Shown: positions 16,826 through 26,526 of the stretch, piece after piece | Layout: every line of letters begins with the position of its first letter | How positions within the stretch are numbered: position 1 is the stretch's first letter | Assembly: GCF_044597725.1 (NCBI RefSeq) | Contig: NZ_CP139003.1 | Location: 1,612,001-1,676,000, forward strand | Length of the DNA stretch: 64,000 nucleotides | DNA from: Bermanella sp044597725 | GTDB lineage: Bacteria; Pseudomonadota; Gammaproteobacteria; Pseudomonadales; Oceanobacteraceae | Direction: 5' to 3' | Position numbers and translations under genes: made by a program | The notes under the pieces: model-generated | Database searches by the model: none | The model's input: the letters and a program-made list of their open reading frames with translations, nothing else | What the model was told of the DNA's origin: nothing

Positions 16826-18332
16826 AACTAGTTTCAGCTGCTACCTTTTCTTTCTGATTAGTAGTGTGTTTCGCCCCTATTCTTCCAAACACCAACGGAC
16901 TATCTTCAATAGGCTGCTTTAGCAATATCTTTTTATCAATTTCATATTTGTTCAGTACTCGCCACGGTTGTTCTTTCCCTTGCCTGGGTAATACATTTTT
17001 CGCTCGTTGAATATAACCCGATTGCATTTCATCCATGACTGTGGCTTCGGTCTTTTGCCCAGCTTCTGGGTGAGGGTACACACTTTGCAGTTGGTTCTCG
17101 TCCATATAGTTAATTAAGCGACATACATAGCGCGAAGCGAGGTCTGCTTTTAGTGTCCACGGGGCGTTGGTGTAGCCAAAAATATAAGAGAAATTAGGTA
17201 CGTCTTCTACTAATACACTCTTGTACGTCATGTGATCACTAAAAGTTTGTGGTTGCCCATCTTTACTTAGTGTCATGCCACCTAATACCTGAACGCTTAA
17301 ACCGGTAGCGGTAATGATAATGTCTGCATCAAGGTGTTGACCACTGTCTAGTTGAATGCCTGTGTCGTCAAAGGCTTTGATGGTATCCGTGACGATATTT
17401 GCTTGCCCCGAGGATAAGGTTTCAAACAAGTCTCCATCCGGTACGGCACATAAACGCTGATCCCATGGGTTGTAGTAGGGTGAAAAATGCTTCATATCTA
17501 CTTTATCACCAACCTGTTTTTTAACTGTCCATAAGAAGAAACGACGCATGGTGTTGGGAAAGCGTTTACTCACTTTATACAGTGCGCGCTGCAAAAAGAT
17601 ATTGCGTTTGCGAGCCAAGTTAAATACCCATTTTTTAGGCATGATATAGCCAAGCCATTTGGATAATGCATCGAAGGCAGGAACAGAAAACACGTAAGAA
17701 GGCGAGCGTTGTAGCATAGTAATTTCTGCACAGTCTTCAGCCATGGCTGGCACCAAGGTTACAGCCGTTGCACCGCTACCGATAACCACGACCTTTTTGT
17801 TTTTGTAATCTAAATCGTTAGGCCAAAATTGTGGATGAACGATTTGGCCTTTAAAGCTTTCTTCATTTGGAAAAGAAGGGCGATGACCTTCTGCATGATT
17901 GTAATAACCCGTACAAGGTATAAAGAACTGGCACTGAACCTTGCGTTGCTGTTTAGTTTGCTTATCTTCTAAGGTCAGCGTCCAGACTTGTTCTTGAGTA
18001 CTCCAATCGGCATGGGCAATGGATGTAGAAAATTGAATATGATCATAGACAGAAAATTCTTTAGCAGTATCGCGAATGTAGTTTTTGATGCTGGTGCCAT
18101 CAGCCAAAACTGATAAATCATGCCATGGTCTAAAATCATAGCCAAAGGTAAACATATCGCTATCACTGCGAATACCTGGGTAACGAAATAAGTCCCAGGT
18201 GCCGCCAATGTCATCGCGACGCTCGATTACCGCAAAGCTCTTAGTGGGACATTCTTGTGTAAGGTGGCATGCCATGCCAATACCGGAAAGCCCTGCACCA
18301 CCTACAACTACATCATAATACTCAATGTTCAT
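16824..18332 (-). CDS. almA: AlmA-like flavin-binding monooxygenase
   Basis: 502 residues, the usual length for this group. An N-terminal FAD-binding Rossmann motif (VVVGGAGLSGIGMA, 8-21) and a second NADPH-binding motif (VIGSGATAV) are present, with the Baeyer-Villiger fingerprint FKGQIVHPQFWP at 160-171. The stretch GGTWDLFRYPGIRSDSDM (43-60) is typical of AlmA, which in Acinetobacter and Alcanivorax oxidises long-chain n-alkanes. The substrate here is inferred; a ketone or steroid monooxygenase is the alternative. It stands alone, divergent from the thiamine operon. The symbol rests on motif resemblance. Confidence 0.75.
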   Translation of the reverse strand: MNIEYYDVVVGGAGLSGIGMACHLTQECPTKSFAVIERRDDIGGTWDLFRYPGIRSDSDMFTFGYDFRPWHDLSVLADGTSIKNYIRDTAKEFSVYDHIQFSTSIAHADWSTQEQVWTLTLEDKQTKQQRKVQCQFFIPCTGYYNHAEGHRPSFPNEESFKGQIVHPQFWPNDLDYKNKKVVVIGSGATAVTLVPAMAEDCAEITMLQRSPSYVFSVPAFDALSKWLGYIMPKKWVFNLARKRNIFLQRALYKVSKRFPNTMRRFFLWTVKKQVGDKVDMKHFSPYYNPWDQRLCAVPDGDLFETLSSGQANIVTDTIKAFDDTGIQLDSGQHLDADIIITATGLSVQVLGGMTLSKDGQPQTFSDHMTYKSVLVEDVPNFSYIFGYTNAPWTLKADLASRYVCRLINYMDENQLQSVYPHPEAGQKTEATVMDEMQSGYIQRAKNVLPRQGKEQPWRVLNKYEIDKKILLKQPIEDSPLVFGRIGAKHTTNQKEKVAAETS

Positions 18333-18471
18333 GACACGACCTCTATTTTTATTATTGGTTTTATAGTGGAGTGAATTACTTAATATTGCAAACCTGCATA
18401 CTTGACTAAAATTGACGACTTAACAATAAAAACTATTGAAGCCTGCTAAGGCAGTGGTAGACTAACCGTAC

Positions 18472-18564
18472 GCTCACGGGGTGCCAAACATGTAATGCAT
18501 GTGCGGCTGAGATGGTAACAAACCCGTTGAACCTGATCCGACTAGCATCGGCGTAGGAATGAGC
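18472..18564 (+). promoter_or_regulatory. TPP riboswitch (THI element)
   Basis: P1 is formed by GCTCA (18472-18476) and TGAGC (18560-18564). Between them are the conserved blocks GGGGTGCC, CTGAGATGG, ACCCGTTGAACCTGATC and CATCGGCGTAGGAATGAG. Downstream, TTGGCA (18628-18633) can pair with TGCCAA (18660-18665) and TCCTT (18641-18645) with AAGGA (18670-18674) over the thiC ribosome binding site, so control of translation initiation is plausible. No T-rich terminator is seen in the leader. Confidence 0.96.
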
Positions 18565-18680
18565 TAAATACTCGCTACGGGTATTTACCTGTTACAGCAT
18601 GTTTAATACCTATGGTGGTAAAGCATCTTGGCAGTCCTCGTCCTTGCTAGTGGTACCTATGCCAAATGTAAGGAGCCACT

Positions 18681-20579
18681 ATGCAATCCAATGATACACA
18701 GCAGAATCAAACTGCAAACAATCAAATTTCTGCCCATGCAATCCCATATATAGCAGATAACAAAATTACTCTTGGGCCATTACCGGTCAGCGAAAAAGTC
18801 TATGTGTCGAGCCCTAACCGTGACGATGTGCGCGTTCCTATGCGTAAGGTGCATCTAACCGATGGTACTGACATAACCTTGTATGATACGTCTGGCCCTT
18901 ATACCGACGAAACGGCGGATATCGATGTACACAAAGGGCTGTCTACTGAAATTCGCAGCGCTTGGATTGATGAGCGTGGAGATACCGAGGTTTATCAAGG
19001 CCGTGATATGAAACCCATTGATAATGGTGTGACCGATGAAGCACAAGGCCAGCGTTTTTATAATCCTTTATTGCAGCGTCAACCACGTCGGGCAAAAGCG
19101 GGTAAAAATGTGAGTCAGCTTCACTATGCAAGGCAAGGTATTATTACACCGGAAATGGAATACGTAGCTTTGCGTGAGAATCAAATGCGCGAAGCCTTAG
19201 CCAATGAATTCACAACCCAAGAACGTGAAGCACGCCTAAAGGGTAATGACTTTGGTGCAGCAATCCCTGCTGTTATTACTGCAGAATTTGTTCGTGATGA
19301 AATTGCCAGAGGGCGCGCCATTATTCCCGCCAATATTAATCACCCCGAATTAGAGCCCATGATTATTGGGCGTAACTTTTTGGTAAAAATTAATGCCAAT
19401 ATTGGTAACAGTGCACTAACGTCGTCTATCGAAGAAGAAGTAGAAAAAATGGTGTGGTCCACTCGTTGGGGCGGCGATACCATCATGGATTTATCTACGG
19501 GTAAATACATTCATAGCACCCGCGATTACATTGTTCGTAATAGCCCCGCACCTGTGGGCACGGTACCTATTTACCAAGCGTTAGAAAAAGTAAACGGAGT
19601 TGCCGAAGACCTTACTTGGGAAGTGTTCCGAGATACATTAATTGAGCAAGCCGAGCAGGGCGTGGATTATTTTACCATTCACGCAGGTGTGCGTTTGGCT
19701 CATGTTCCCCTCACTGTCGACCGTGTAACGGGCATTGTTAGCCGTGGTGGTTCGATCATGGCCAAATGGTGTATTTATCATCACCAAGAAAGTTTTTTAT
19801 ACGAACACTTCGAAGATATTTGCGAAATTATGAAAGCTTATGATGTGAGCTTTTCGCTGGGTGATGGTTTGCGTCCGGGCTCGTTGGCCGATGCAAACGA
19901 TGCAGCCCAGTTTGCTGAATTGGAAACTTTAGGTGAGCTAACAAAAATAGCATGGAAGCACGATGTTCAGGTGATGATTGAAGGCCCAGGTCACGTGCCA
20001 ATGCACATGATTAAAGCCAATATGGATAAGCAACTGGATTGTTGCGATGAAGCACCCTTTTATACATTAGGGCCACTCACCACAGACATCGCCCCTGGTT
20101 ATGATCACATTACCTCTGGTATTGGTGCAGCCATGATTGGTTGGTTTGGCTGTGCCATGCTGTGTTACGTCACGCCAAAAGAGCACTTGGGTTTACCTAA
20201 CCGTGATGACGTAAAAACCGGCATCATTACTTATAAGCTGGCAGCTCATGCAGCGGATGTGGCCAAAGGTCACCCCGGTGCGCGCTATCGCGATGATCTT
20301 CTTTCTAAAGCGCGTTTTGAGTTCCGCTGGCAAGATCAATTCAATTTAAGTTTAGACCCTGAAACCGCGCAATCTTTCCATGATGAAACCTTACCTAAAG
20401 ACAGTGCAAAGGTGGCCCACTTTTGTTCTATGTGTGGTCCTAAATTTTGCTCAATGAAAATTTCGCAAGAAGTTCGTGATTACAGTAGAGAAGAAATTGA
20501 AAAAGGCATGCAGCAAAAAAGCGAGGAGTTTAAAGCACAAGGAGCCAAGGTATACGTGCCTGTGGAGGAGGATGCCTAG
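18681..20579 (+). CDS. thiC: Phosphomethylpyrimidine synthase ThiC
   Basis: 632 residues, normal length. This radical-SAM enzyme converts aminoimidazole ribotide to HMP phosphate, the pyrimidine half of thiamine. The C-terminal cluster motif CSMCGPKFCSMK supplies the 4Fe-4S cysteines, and the conserved core includes GAAIPAVITAEFVRDEIARG and EGPGHVPMH. The start ATG follows AGGAG at 18671-18675. It is first in a five-gene operon governed by the upstream TPP riboswitch, and its TAG overlaps the GTG of thiO by one base. Confidence 0.98.
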   Translation: MQSNDTQQNQTANNQISAHAIPYIADNKITLGPLPVSEKVYVSSPNRDDVRVPMRKVHLTDGTDITLYDTSGPYTDETADIDVHKGLSTEIRSAWIDERGDTEVYQGRDMKPIDNGVTDEAQGQRFYNPLLQRQPRRAKAGKNVSQLHYARQGIITPEMEYVALRENQMREALANEFTTQEREARLKGNDFGAAIPAVITAEFVRDEIARGRAIIPANINHPELEPMIIGRNFLVKINANIGNSALTSSIEEEVEKMVWSTRWGGDTIMDLSTGKYIHSTRDYIVRNSPAPVGTVPIYQALEKVNGVAEDLTWEVFRDTLIEQAEQGVDYFTIHAGVRLAHVPLTVDRVTGIVSRGGSIMAKWCIYHHQESFLYEHFEDICEIMKAYDVSFSLGDGLRPGSLADANDAAQFAELETLGELTKIAWKHDVQVMIEGPGHVPMHMIKANMDKQLDCCDEAPFYTLGPLTTDIAPGYDHITSGIGAAMIGWFGCAMLCYVTPKEHLGLPNRDDVKTGIITYKLAAHAADVAKGHPGARYRDDLLSKARFEFRWQDQFNLSLDPETAQSFHDETLPKDSAKVAHFCSMCGPKFCSMKISQEVRDYSREEIEKGMQQKSEEFKAQGAKVYVPVEEDA

Positions 20580-21622
20580 TGCAACAGACAGCCATTGTTG
20601 GCGCCGGCATTGCTGGTAGCCTGTTGGCGTTTCAACTGCTTCGTAATGGGTTTCAGGTTGATATTTATCAACCTGAAACCGAGCATGCCACCTGCAGCGA
20701 AGTTGCTGCAGGTATGTTGGCACCCACATCTGAATTGGAACATGGTAGTGAGCAAGTATTTAAACTTGGCCTGCGCAGTTTGGAGTTATGGCCAAGCATT
20801 ATAAGTGAACTCAAACAGCAATCTGGTGTGCCGCTTTATATAGACCAAGCAGGCACTTTGGTATTGAGCCATGCACAAGATGAGGCTAGCTTAAAGCAGT
20901 TTTATAACAGCCTTTATTACAGTCTGGGTAATCAGGTGCAAGATTACTGTCAGTCTGTTTCCGTGCGTGAAAAAGAAGCTGACATAGTCTCGTTTCAAAA
21001 AGGTTATTGGTTGCCCCACGAAGCTCACATCAATGCGCCGTTAACGCTTAATGCATTGCATCAATACATTAAGACTCAAGCGACGTGGTACAACAAACAA
21101 GCAGAAAACTTATTACCGCATAATGTTGATGGTCAACATTATGATTGGGTGTTTGATTGTCGGGGCTTACATGCCAAATACGATATTGCCCAAATGCACG
21201 GTGTAAGGGGGGAGCGTATTTTATTGCATGCACCGGATGTAACGCTCACGCATATGGTGCGCCTAATGCACCCGCGCTACCGTTTGTATATTGTCCCTCG
21301 CCCTGACAAGCACTTTGTGATTGGTGCGACAGAAATAGAATCGGATGATGGCAGCCCCATGAGTGTGCGCTCTGCATTAGAATTACTGACCGCCGCGTAT
21401 AGTGTCCATAAAGGGTTTTCCGAAGCACGCATTTTAGATCTTGCCACACAGGTTAGACCTGCCACATGGGATCATGAGCCTTATATCGATTCACAAAGCG
21501 GTTTAACGCGTATTAATGGTTTATATCGCCACGGGTACTTGCTTGCTCCTGCATTAATCGAAGAGGCTATGAAGCAGGCCCAGTTAAGCAACGACTTTAT
21601 TAAACAGGAGGCCTTCTTATGA
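20579..21622 (+). CDS. thiO: Glycine oxidase ThiO (FAD-dependent)
   Basis: 347 residues. The N-terminal dinucleotide-binding motif GAGIAGSLLAFQL and the C-terminal VRPATWDHEPYI, typical of DAO-family oxidases, are present. ThiO oxidises glycine to dehydroglycine for thiazole synthesis, the oxygen-dependent alternative to ThiH; no thiH is in the operon. The start is GTG in the TAGTG overlap with thiC, and the stop overlaps the thiS start (ATGA). Confidence 0.93.
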   Translation: MQQTAIVGAGIAGSLLAFQLLRNGFQVDIYQPETEHATCSEVAAGMLAPTSELEHGSEQVFKLGLRSLELWPSIISELKQQSGVPLYIDQAGTLVLSHAQDEASLKQFYNSLYYSLGNQVQDYCQSVSVREKEADIVSFQKGYWLPHEAHINAPLTLNALHQYIKTQATWYNKQAENLLPHNVDGQHYDWVFDCRGLHAKYDIAQMHGVRGERILLHAPDVTLTHMVRLMHPRYRLYIVPRPDKHFVIGATEIESDDGSPMSVRSALELLTAAYSVHKGFSEARILDLATQVRPATWDHEPYIDSQSGLTRINGLYRHGYLLAPALIEEAMKQAQLSNDFIKQEAFL

Positions 21623-21855
21623 ATTCCCAAGTCATGAAGACTAAGTCAATTATTGTGAATGGTGAAACCATGGTGGTGGAAGACAATGCAAGTTTACTGT
21701 CCATTTTGCAACAAGCAACACACGAACTAAACATGGATTTAAATCATTGTGTGGTGGCCGTAAATCAAAACCTAGTGCATCGCCAAACGTATCAAGACTT
21801 TGAGCTAAGCGCAGGTGACGAAATCGACATTCTTACCGCTGTGGTAGGAGGTTAA
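21619..21855 (+). CDS. thiS: Sulfur carrier protein ThiS
   Basis: A 78-residue beta-grasp protein ending in VVGG; the C-terminal Gly is adenylated and thiocarboxylated to donate sulfur for the thiazole. The ATG at 21619 has CAGGAG 8 bases upstream; an in-frame ATG at 21634 would give a 73-residue product closer to the usual size. It lies between its partners thiO and thiG. Confidence 0.93.
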   Translation: MNSQVMKTKSIIVNGETMVVEDNASLLSILQQATHELNMDLNHCVVAVNQNLVHRQTYQDFELSAGDEIDILTAVVGG

Positions 21856-21856
21856 C

Positions 21857-22651
21857 ATGCTGAATATTGATGGTATTGAGTTAAAGAGTCGTTTTTTTAT
21901 TGGCACTGCTCTTTATGATTCACCTGAAATAATGGAGCAAGCAGTAGAGGCCTCGGAGGCTCAAGTGGTGACGCTTTCATTGCGACGTGCTACGGCGCAA
22001 AGTAAGCAGTATGCATTGCAACATTGGCTTAAAAATAAGCGAGCAGCTTTGCATTTATTGCCCAATACTGCGGGCTGCCATACTGCTAAAGAAGCGATCA
22101 ACATGGCTATTCTTTCGCGAGAGCTACTGCAAACCCATTGGATTAAACTGGAAGTTATTGGCAATGAATATAACTTGCAACCGGACCCTTTTCAGTTAGT
22201 GGAAGCGTCGAAAGAATTAGCAAATCAAGGATTTAAAGTCTTTCCCTATTGCACCGATGATCTCGTACTGTGTGAACGCTTAGTGGAAGTAGGGTGCGAT
22301 GTACTTATGCCATGGGGTGCCCCCATAGGAACCGGACAAGGTTTGATGAACCCTTATGCTTTAAAACAAATTCGCCAACACTTTCCAAATATTCCACTTG
22401 TCATTGATGCTGGTATTGGTAAGCCCAGTCATGCTGCTCAAGCGATGGAAATGGGTTATGACGCGGTACTGTTAAATAGTGCTGTTGCACAGAGTATGGA
22501 CCCAGTGAAAATGGCGAAGGCGTTCAAGCACAGTATTGAAGCCGGTCGATTAGCCTATGAAGCGGGCTGCATGGAACCGCAAGATATGGCACAACCCAGT
22601 ACGCCTGAAATAGGTAAACCATTTTGGCATACAGAAGGAAATACCGTATGA
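21857..22651 (+). CDS. thiG: Thiazole synthase ThiG
   Basis: 264 residues, TIM-barrel. Seen are RFFIGTALYDSPE near the start, VFPYCTDDLVLCERL, the phosphate-binding stretch PWGAPIGTGQG, and VIDAGIGKPSHA. It condenses DXP, dehydroglycine and ThiS-thiocarboxylate into the thiazole phosphate. It starts one base after the thiS stop with TAGGAGGT as ribosome binding site. Confidence 0.97.
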   Translation: MLNIDGIELKSRFFIGTALYDSPEIMEQAVEASEAQVVTLSLRRATAQSKQYALQHWLKNKRAALHLLPNTAGCHTAKEAINMAILSRELLQTHWIKLEVIGNEYNLQPDPFQLVEASKELANQGFKVFPYCTDDLVLCERLVEVGCDVLMPWGAPIGTGQGLMNPYALKQIRQHFPNIPLVIDAGIGKPSHAAQAMEMGYDAVLLNSAVAQSMDPVKMAKAFKHSIEAGRLAYEAGCMEPQDMAQPSTPEIGKPFWHTEGNTV

Positions 22652-24168
22652 CGGATGCTTGCTATAAACCCAGTGTATTGTGTATTTCTGGAGTGGACCC
22701 TATGGGGTTGTCGGGATACCAAGCGGACTTACGCGCCCTGCAAAGTATGGGTGTTCATGGTATGTGCGTCATCACTGCATTAACCTCACAAACATGTGAT
22801 TCGGTGATAGCCCTTAACCCAACGCCAATCCAGATATTTAAGCAGCAGCTTGATGCGGTATATCAACAGGGTAGTATCAAGGTTATTAAGTTGGGCTTAA
22901 TTGCGAGTTGGCAACAATGTGAGGTATTAATACAACATCCAATTATGGATGACGTAAAAGTTATTCTCGATCCAGTCATTGCAGCTACCCATGGTGATTT
23001 TTCTTCAAAACAAGAGCGCTTGAAAATACTCAAGGCGTTGCTGCCTTGTTGCCACTTGGTTACGCCCAATCTTGAAGAAGCTCAGCTACTTGCACCTCAA
23101 GTGCACCCAAGCTCAATTGAATTATTGGCAAAGTCGTTATTGGCGCAAGGTACACATGGTGTGTTAATTAAGGGTGGTCATAGCAATGAACCAGAGGTTG
23201 ATTATTTTTGTCAAAGTACGCAGGGCATCAATCAATCATTTTATCTAAAAGGTAAGTTAGTTGATCATCACTTTAATCGTGGAACAGGCTGTACTTTGGC
23301 GAGCCTTATTGCCGCAAGTTTAGCGTTTGATTTAACGCTTGAAGACAGCGTAGTGGTCGCGAAAATGCAGTTGATGAACGCATGGCAGCACCCGTTTTCA
23401 ATTGATGGGAAGCATGGATCGTTGATCTTACCGAAATGGACAGAAGCCGATTATGCATTACCTAAAGTTTTTCACTCATTTTCAACATCTGATAACCATG
23501 CTTTAAATATTACCGATCTTGAACATATTCAATTGCCTGCATGCGATAAGGATCTGGGTCTTTATCCTATTGTCGATCGTGCAGATTGGCTTGCTCGTTT
23601 GTTGCCATTGGGAATTCGCATAATCCAACTAAGAATAAAAGACTTAACGGGAAAAGCGCTTGAACATGAAATTGCCACAGCAGTAGCATTGAGCGAAAAA
23701 TACAACGCGTGTTTATTTATTAACGATTATTGGCAATTGGCAATAAAATACAAAGCCTATGGGGTTCACTTAGGACAGGAGGATCTTACTAGCGCAAATT
23801 TAAAGCAAATCGCTCAGTCTAATTTACGTTTAGGGTTAAGCAGCCATTGTTATTTTGAAGTGGCGCGAGCAATGACCATAAAACCTTCCTATTTAGCTTA
23901 TGGTCCTATCTATTCCACGCAAACAAAACAGATGCCATGGCAACCACAAGGGTTGAAACAGTTAGATTTTTGGCGTCGACAATTACCCCATGTACCTATG
24001 GTAGCCATTGGTGGTATTCATGGCGAACGAGTAGCCCAGGTTAAACAAACCGGAGTGGACGCTATTGCTATGATCAGTGCTATTACACAGGCAGACAACC
24101 CCGAACAAATTAGCCAAGACTATCAAGCCATTATTGAGCCTCGGCAAATTGTTTTAGATCGGGCATAG
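22648..24168 (+). CDS. thiDE: Fused HMP-P kinase / thiamine phosphate synthase (ThiD-ThiE)
   Basis: 506 residues from ATG 22648, which overlaps the thiG stop (ATGA) with GAAGGA upstream; an upstream in-frame TTG is less likely. Residues 1 to about 255 are the ThiD ribokinase-like domain (SGVDPMGLSGYQADLRAL, GTGCTLASLIAASLA). Residues about 290-490 are the ThiE barrel (IRIIQLRIKD, INDYWQLA, YGVHLGQEDL, VAIGGIHGERV). The ThiD motif reads VDPMGLSGYQ rather than the usual DPxGGAGxQ, so one Gly/Ala step is altered. The single chain phosphorylates HMP-P and joins it to the thiazole. The 3' end overlaps a converging gene by 38 bases. Confidence 0.93.
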   Translation: MTDACYKPSVLCISGVDPMGLSGYQADLRALQSMGVHGMCVITALTSQTCDSVIALNPTPIQIFKQQLDAVYQQGSIKVIKLGLIASWQQCEVLIQHPIMDDVKVILDPVIAATHGDFSSKQERLKILKALLPCCHLVTPNLEEAQLLAPQVHPSSIELLAKSLLAQGTHGVLIKGGHSNEPEVDYFCQSTQGINQSFYLKGKLVDHHFNRGTGCTLASLIAASLAFDLTLEDSVVVAKMQLMNAWQHPFSIDGKHGSLILPKWTEADYALPKVFHSFSTSDNHALNITDLEHIQLPACDKDLGLYPIVDRADWLARLLPLGIRIIQLRIKDLTGKALEHEIATAVALSEKYNACLFINDYWQLAIKYKAYGVHLGQEDLTSANLKQIAQSNLRLGLSSHCYFEVARAMTIKPSYLAYGPIYSTQTKQMPWQPQGLKQLDFWRRQLPHVPMVAIGGIHGERVAQVKQTGVDAIAMISAITQADNPEQISQDYQAIIEPRQIVLDRA

Positions 24169-25264
24169 TGCTGCTGTTAAACGGTAACTGTTCATAGCAG
24201 CTTGCTTGGTAATCTAATATGGCTTGTTTTTCTTGCGCGACAAACTCACCGACCGCATGGTTAAAATCAGGCTGTACAAGGTGGTGTAAGGACGATGTTA
24301 AAATGGGCTCGAACCCCCGACTGATTTTATGCTCACCTTGGGTACCTGGGTTAAATAATTGCAGATTATTTTCGATGCAATATTCGATTCCTTGGTAATA
24401 GCACAACTCAAAGTGCAGCCCTTCAATATCCTGTAATGCTCCCCAATAGCGGCCGTATAACGTGGTGTTATCGCGAAAGTATAAGGCACTGGCAATAGGG
24501 GTTTCTCCATGGTAGCAAAACATGAATAGCATATTCTTGCTAAATTCAGGGTTGTTCGCCATAGCCTGAAAGCTCGCCAAGCTAATATAACCTTGCATTC
24601 CACGTTTGGCGTATGTGCGCTGGTAGCCAAAATAAAAACTTTGCCAGTGGGTGTGGTCTAACTGGTGCGCTTTTAACCATGTATAGTTAAGCCCTAACTG
24701 AGAAAGTTGCTGTCGTTCTTTTTTTATATTTTTACGCTTACGCGATTTGAATTGGTCTAAAAAATGATCGAAGGATTGGTACTGGCGGTTAAACCAATGA
24801 AACTGTATGCCAACACGTTCGTGCCAATCGTGGTCCATCAATAATTGTTTCTCTTCTTGGGGCATAAACAAAATATGTGCACCAGAAAGTGACTCATTAT
24901 GACAGTGTTCTATAATGTGGTTAGAGAGTTTTTTTCCATCCGTATTGCGTTTATGGCCAATTATTCGTGGGCCCGTTGCAGGTGTAAACGGAGCGGCTAT
25001 TAATAGTTTTGGGTAGTAAGCAAGGCCATGACGGGCATAGGCATCAGCCCAGCTCCAATCAAATACGTATTCGCCATAAGAGTGATGCTTAATAAAAGCA
25101 GGTAGGTATAAGTCTTGCTCTGGCTCGTGGAGGTAGTGACTGTCCCAACCGGAGTCGGCATTAAGATCTTGTTGGTCTTCTAGCGCTTGTAAAAATGCAG
25201 TATTTAAAAATGGGTAACTTTGCGGTGGTGCTGGCCAGTCATTGGCACGATTAAACCATTGCAT
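24131..25264 (-). CDS. COG3146 (DUF482) acyltransferase-like protein
   Basis: 377 residues, the usual length for the COG3146 family, which has a GNAT-like fold related to FemAB/peptidoglycan-modifying enzymes. Family marks seen include a conserved N-terminal PFLNTAFLQALE, YVFDWSWADAYARHGL, YYPKL and GPRI, SFDHFLDQFKSRKRKNIKKE, and FNPGTQGEHKISRGFEP. No signal peptide, so cytoplasmic. The substrate is unknown; acyl or aminoacyl transfer is inferred from family. It converges on the thiDE gene with a 38-base overlap. Confidence 0.85.
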   Translation of the reverse strand: MQWFNRANDWPAPPQSYPFLNTAFLQALEDQQDLNADSGWDSHYLHEPEQDLYLPAFIKHHSYGEYVFDWSWADAYARHGLAYYPKLLIAAPFTPATGPRIIGHKRNTDGKKLSNHIIEHCHNESLSGAHILFMPQEEKQLLMDHDWHERVGIQFHWFNRQYQSFDHFLDQFKSRKRKNIKKERQQLSQLGLNYTWLKAHQLDHTHWQSFYFGYQRTYAKRGMQGYISLASFQAMANNPEFSKNMLFMFCYHGETPIASALYFRDNTTLYGRYWGALQDIEGLHFELCYYQGIEYCIENNLQLFNPGTQGEHKISRGFEPILTSSLHHLVQPDFNHAVGEFVAQEKQAILDYQASCYEQLPFNSSTMPDLKQFAEAQ

Positions 25265-25378
25265 ATTTTATAACCTTATGGGTTTAATACTGCTTATATT
25301 CTACTCTCTATATAGCTCATCGTTTAGGTATAGCGTATATTAGAGTGTGTAAGTCGGTACTATTTTTGGAGATACATT

Positions 25379-25831
25379 ATGTACTCATTAAACAAACAAT
25401 TAAAACAGGATACAGAGCTGTTAGGGCAATTTCCTTTGTCGGATGTTTTGCTTATGAAAGACGCTCACTATCCTTGGGTTATTTTAGTGCCTCGTCGTGC
25501 AGACGTTCGCGAAATATTTCATCTTTCGCAAAAAGATCGTCACCAATTGAGTGATGAGAGTTCTTACGTGAGTCAGCGTTTATCCGACTTCTTTGAGGCT
25601 GACTCTATGAACATGGGAGCGCTTGGTAATATTGTTCCTCAGCTACATGTGCACCATGTAGTGCGTACTAAAGAGGATATTTGTTGGCCCAAGCCGGTTT
25701 GGGGTGCCCAACCTGCAAAAGCGTATACCGAGGCGGAACTAGAACAAAGAATCGACCAATTAACTCGCTTATTTAGTGACAAGTTTGTGGAAGATGCACC
25801 ACAACAAGAAGACGATACTGTCTACTGGTAG
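25379..25831 (+). CDS. HIT family nucleotide-binding hydrolase
   Basis: 150 residues. The histidine triad motif appears as QLHVHHVVR (about residues 84-92), with a conserved N-terminal HYPWVILVPRR. Proteins of this type hydrolyse or transfer nucleoside phosphoramidates and dinucleotide polyphosphates; the substrate is not known here. GGAGA precedes the ATG by about 7 bases. It ends 8 bases before the converging uracil-DNA-glycosylase-like gene. Confidence 0.9.
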   Translation: MYSLNKQLKQDTELLGQFPLSDVLLMKDAHYPWVILVPRRADVREIFHLSQKDRHQLSDESSYVSQRLSDFFEADSMNMGALGNIVPQLHVHHVVRTKEDICWPKPVWGAQPAKAYTEAELEQRIDQLTRLFSDKFVEDAPQQEDDTVYW

Positions 25832-25839
25832 AAATTTCG

Positions 25840-26478
25840 TTAGTTGTTTGTCAAAACTGCTTTTACGCGGTCTTTTAGTAAAGGCAGTTGTTCTCGTTCG
25901 AACCAATCATTTTTCTTCACCCATATTTGATTGCGCGGTGAAGGATGTGGCAAGCACATTATATGGTTTGGTAGTTCGTGGTTATGATATACCCTTTGCG
26001 TTAAACGAGGGTAGGCAGTGGCATAATCTTTAAGTTGCGCCTGCAATTGTGATGTTGGGTTTAGTTGCTGCCAATTGTCTAAATAGGATTGCTGAGCATA
26101 CTGGCCCACTAAGAGTACAAGTTCTACTTGTGTTAAATGTGGCCAAATCAATGCATGCCATTCTTTTGCACAGCGCTCTTGCGGCGGCAAATCTCCCGAG
26201 TTCGATTTTCCCGGATAGCAAAATCCCATCGGCATAATGGCAAATATCGTTTCATCATAAAATTGGTTTTCATCGACGCCAAGCCATTCTCGTAGGCGCT
26301 TTCCGCTTGCATCGAGGAAGGGTGTATCGAGTTTGTGAGCCTTAGCACCAGGAGCTTGTCCAATGATGAGTATTTTAGCTTGCGGGTCGAGCTGAATAAT
26401 TGGGTTTGCCGGGTTAGGTAGACTTGCTTGGCAAAGCTGACAGCTTAATATTTGCTGCTTGAGGTGTGAAAACGACAT
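25840..26478 (-). CDS. Uracil-DNA glycosylase superfamily protein
   Basis: 212 residues from ATG 26478 (an in-frame TTG lies two codons upstream). Motif 1 is IGQAPGAKAHK and motif 2 is LPHPSPRNQIW, as in the COG1573-like branch of the uracil-DNA glycosylase fold. N-terminal CQLCQ could be two cluster cysteines, but the full four-Cys set of family 4 enzymes is not evident. Members of this branch are often annotated only as uracil-DNA glycosylase family. Base-excision repair is plausible, not shown. Confidence 0.85.
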   Translation of the reverse strand: MSFSHLKQQILSCQLCQASLPNPANPIIQLDPQAKILIIGQAPGAKAHKLDTPFLDASGKRLREWLGVDENQFYDETIFAIMPMGFCYPGKSNSGDLPPQERCAKEWHALIWPHLTQVELVLLVGQYAQQSYLDNWQQLNPTSQLQAQLKDYATAYPRLTQRVYHNHELPNHIMCLPHPSPRNQIWVKKNDWFEREQLPLLKDRVKAVLTNN

Positions 26479-26480
26479 AA

Positions 26481-26514
26481 ACAAAAAAAGAGACCGAGTT
26501 TCATCGGTCTCTTT
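26481..26514 (-). terminator. Terminator of the HU-like gene
   Basis: An 11-base-pair stem (AAAGAGACCGA / TCGGTCTCTTT) followed on the minus strand by a run of Ts. It lies between the HU-like gene and the downstream glycosylase gene. Confidence 0.9.
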
Positions 26515-26526
26515 CCTTCAAATAGC

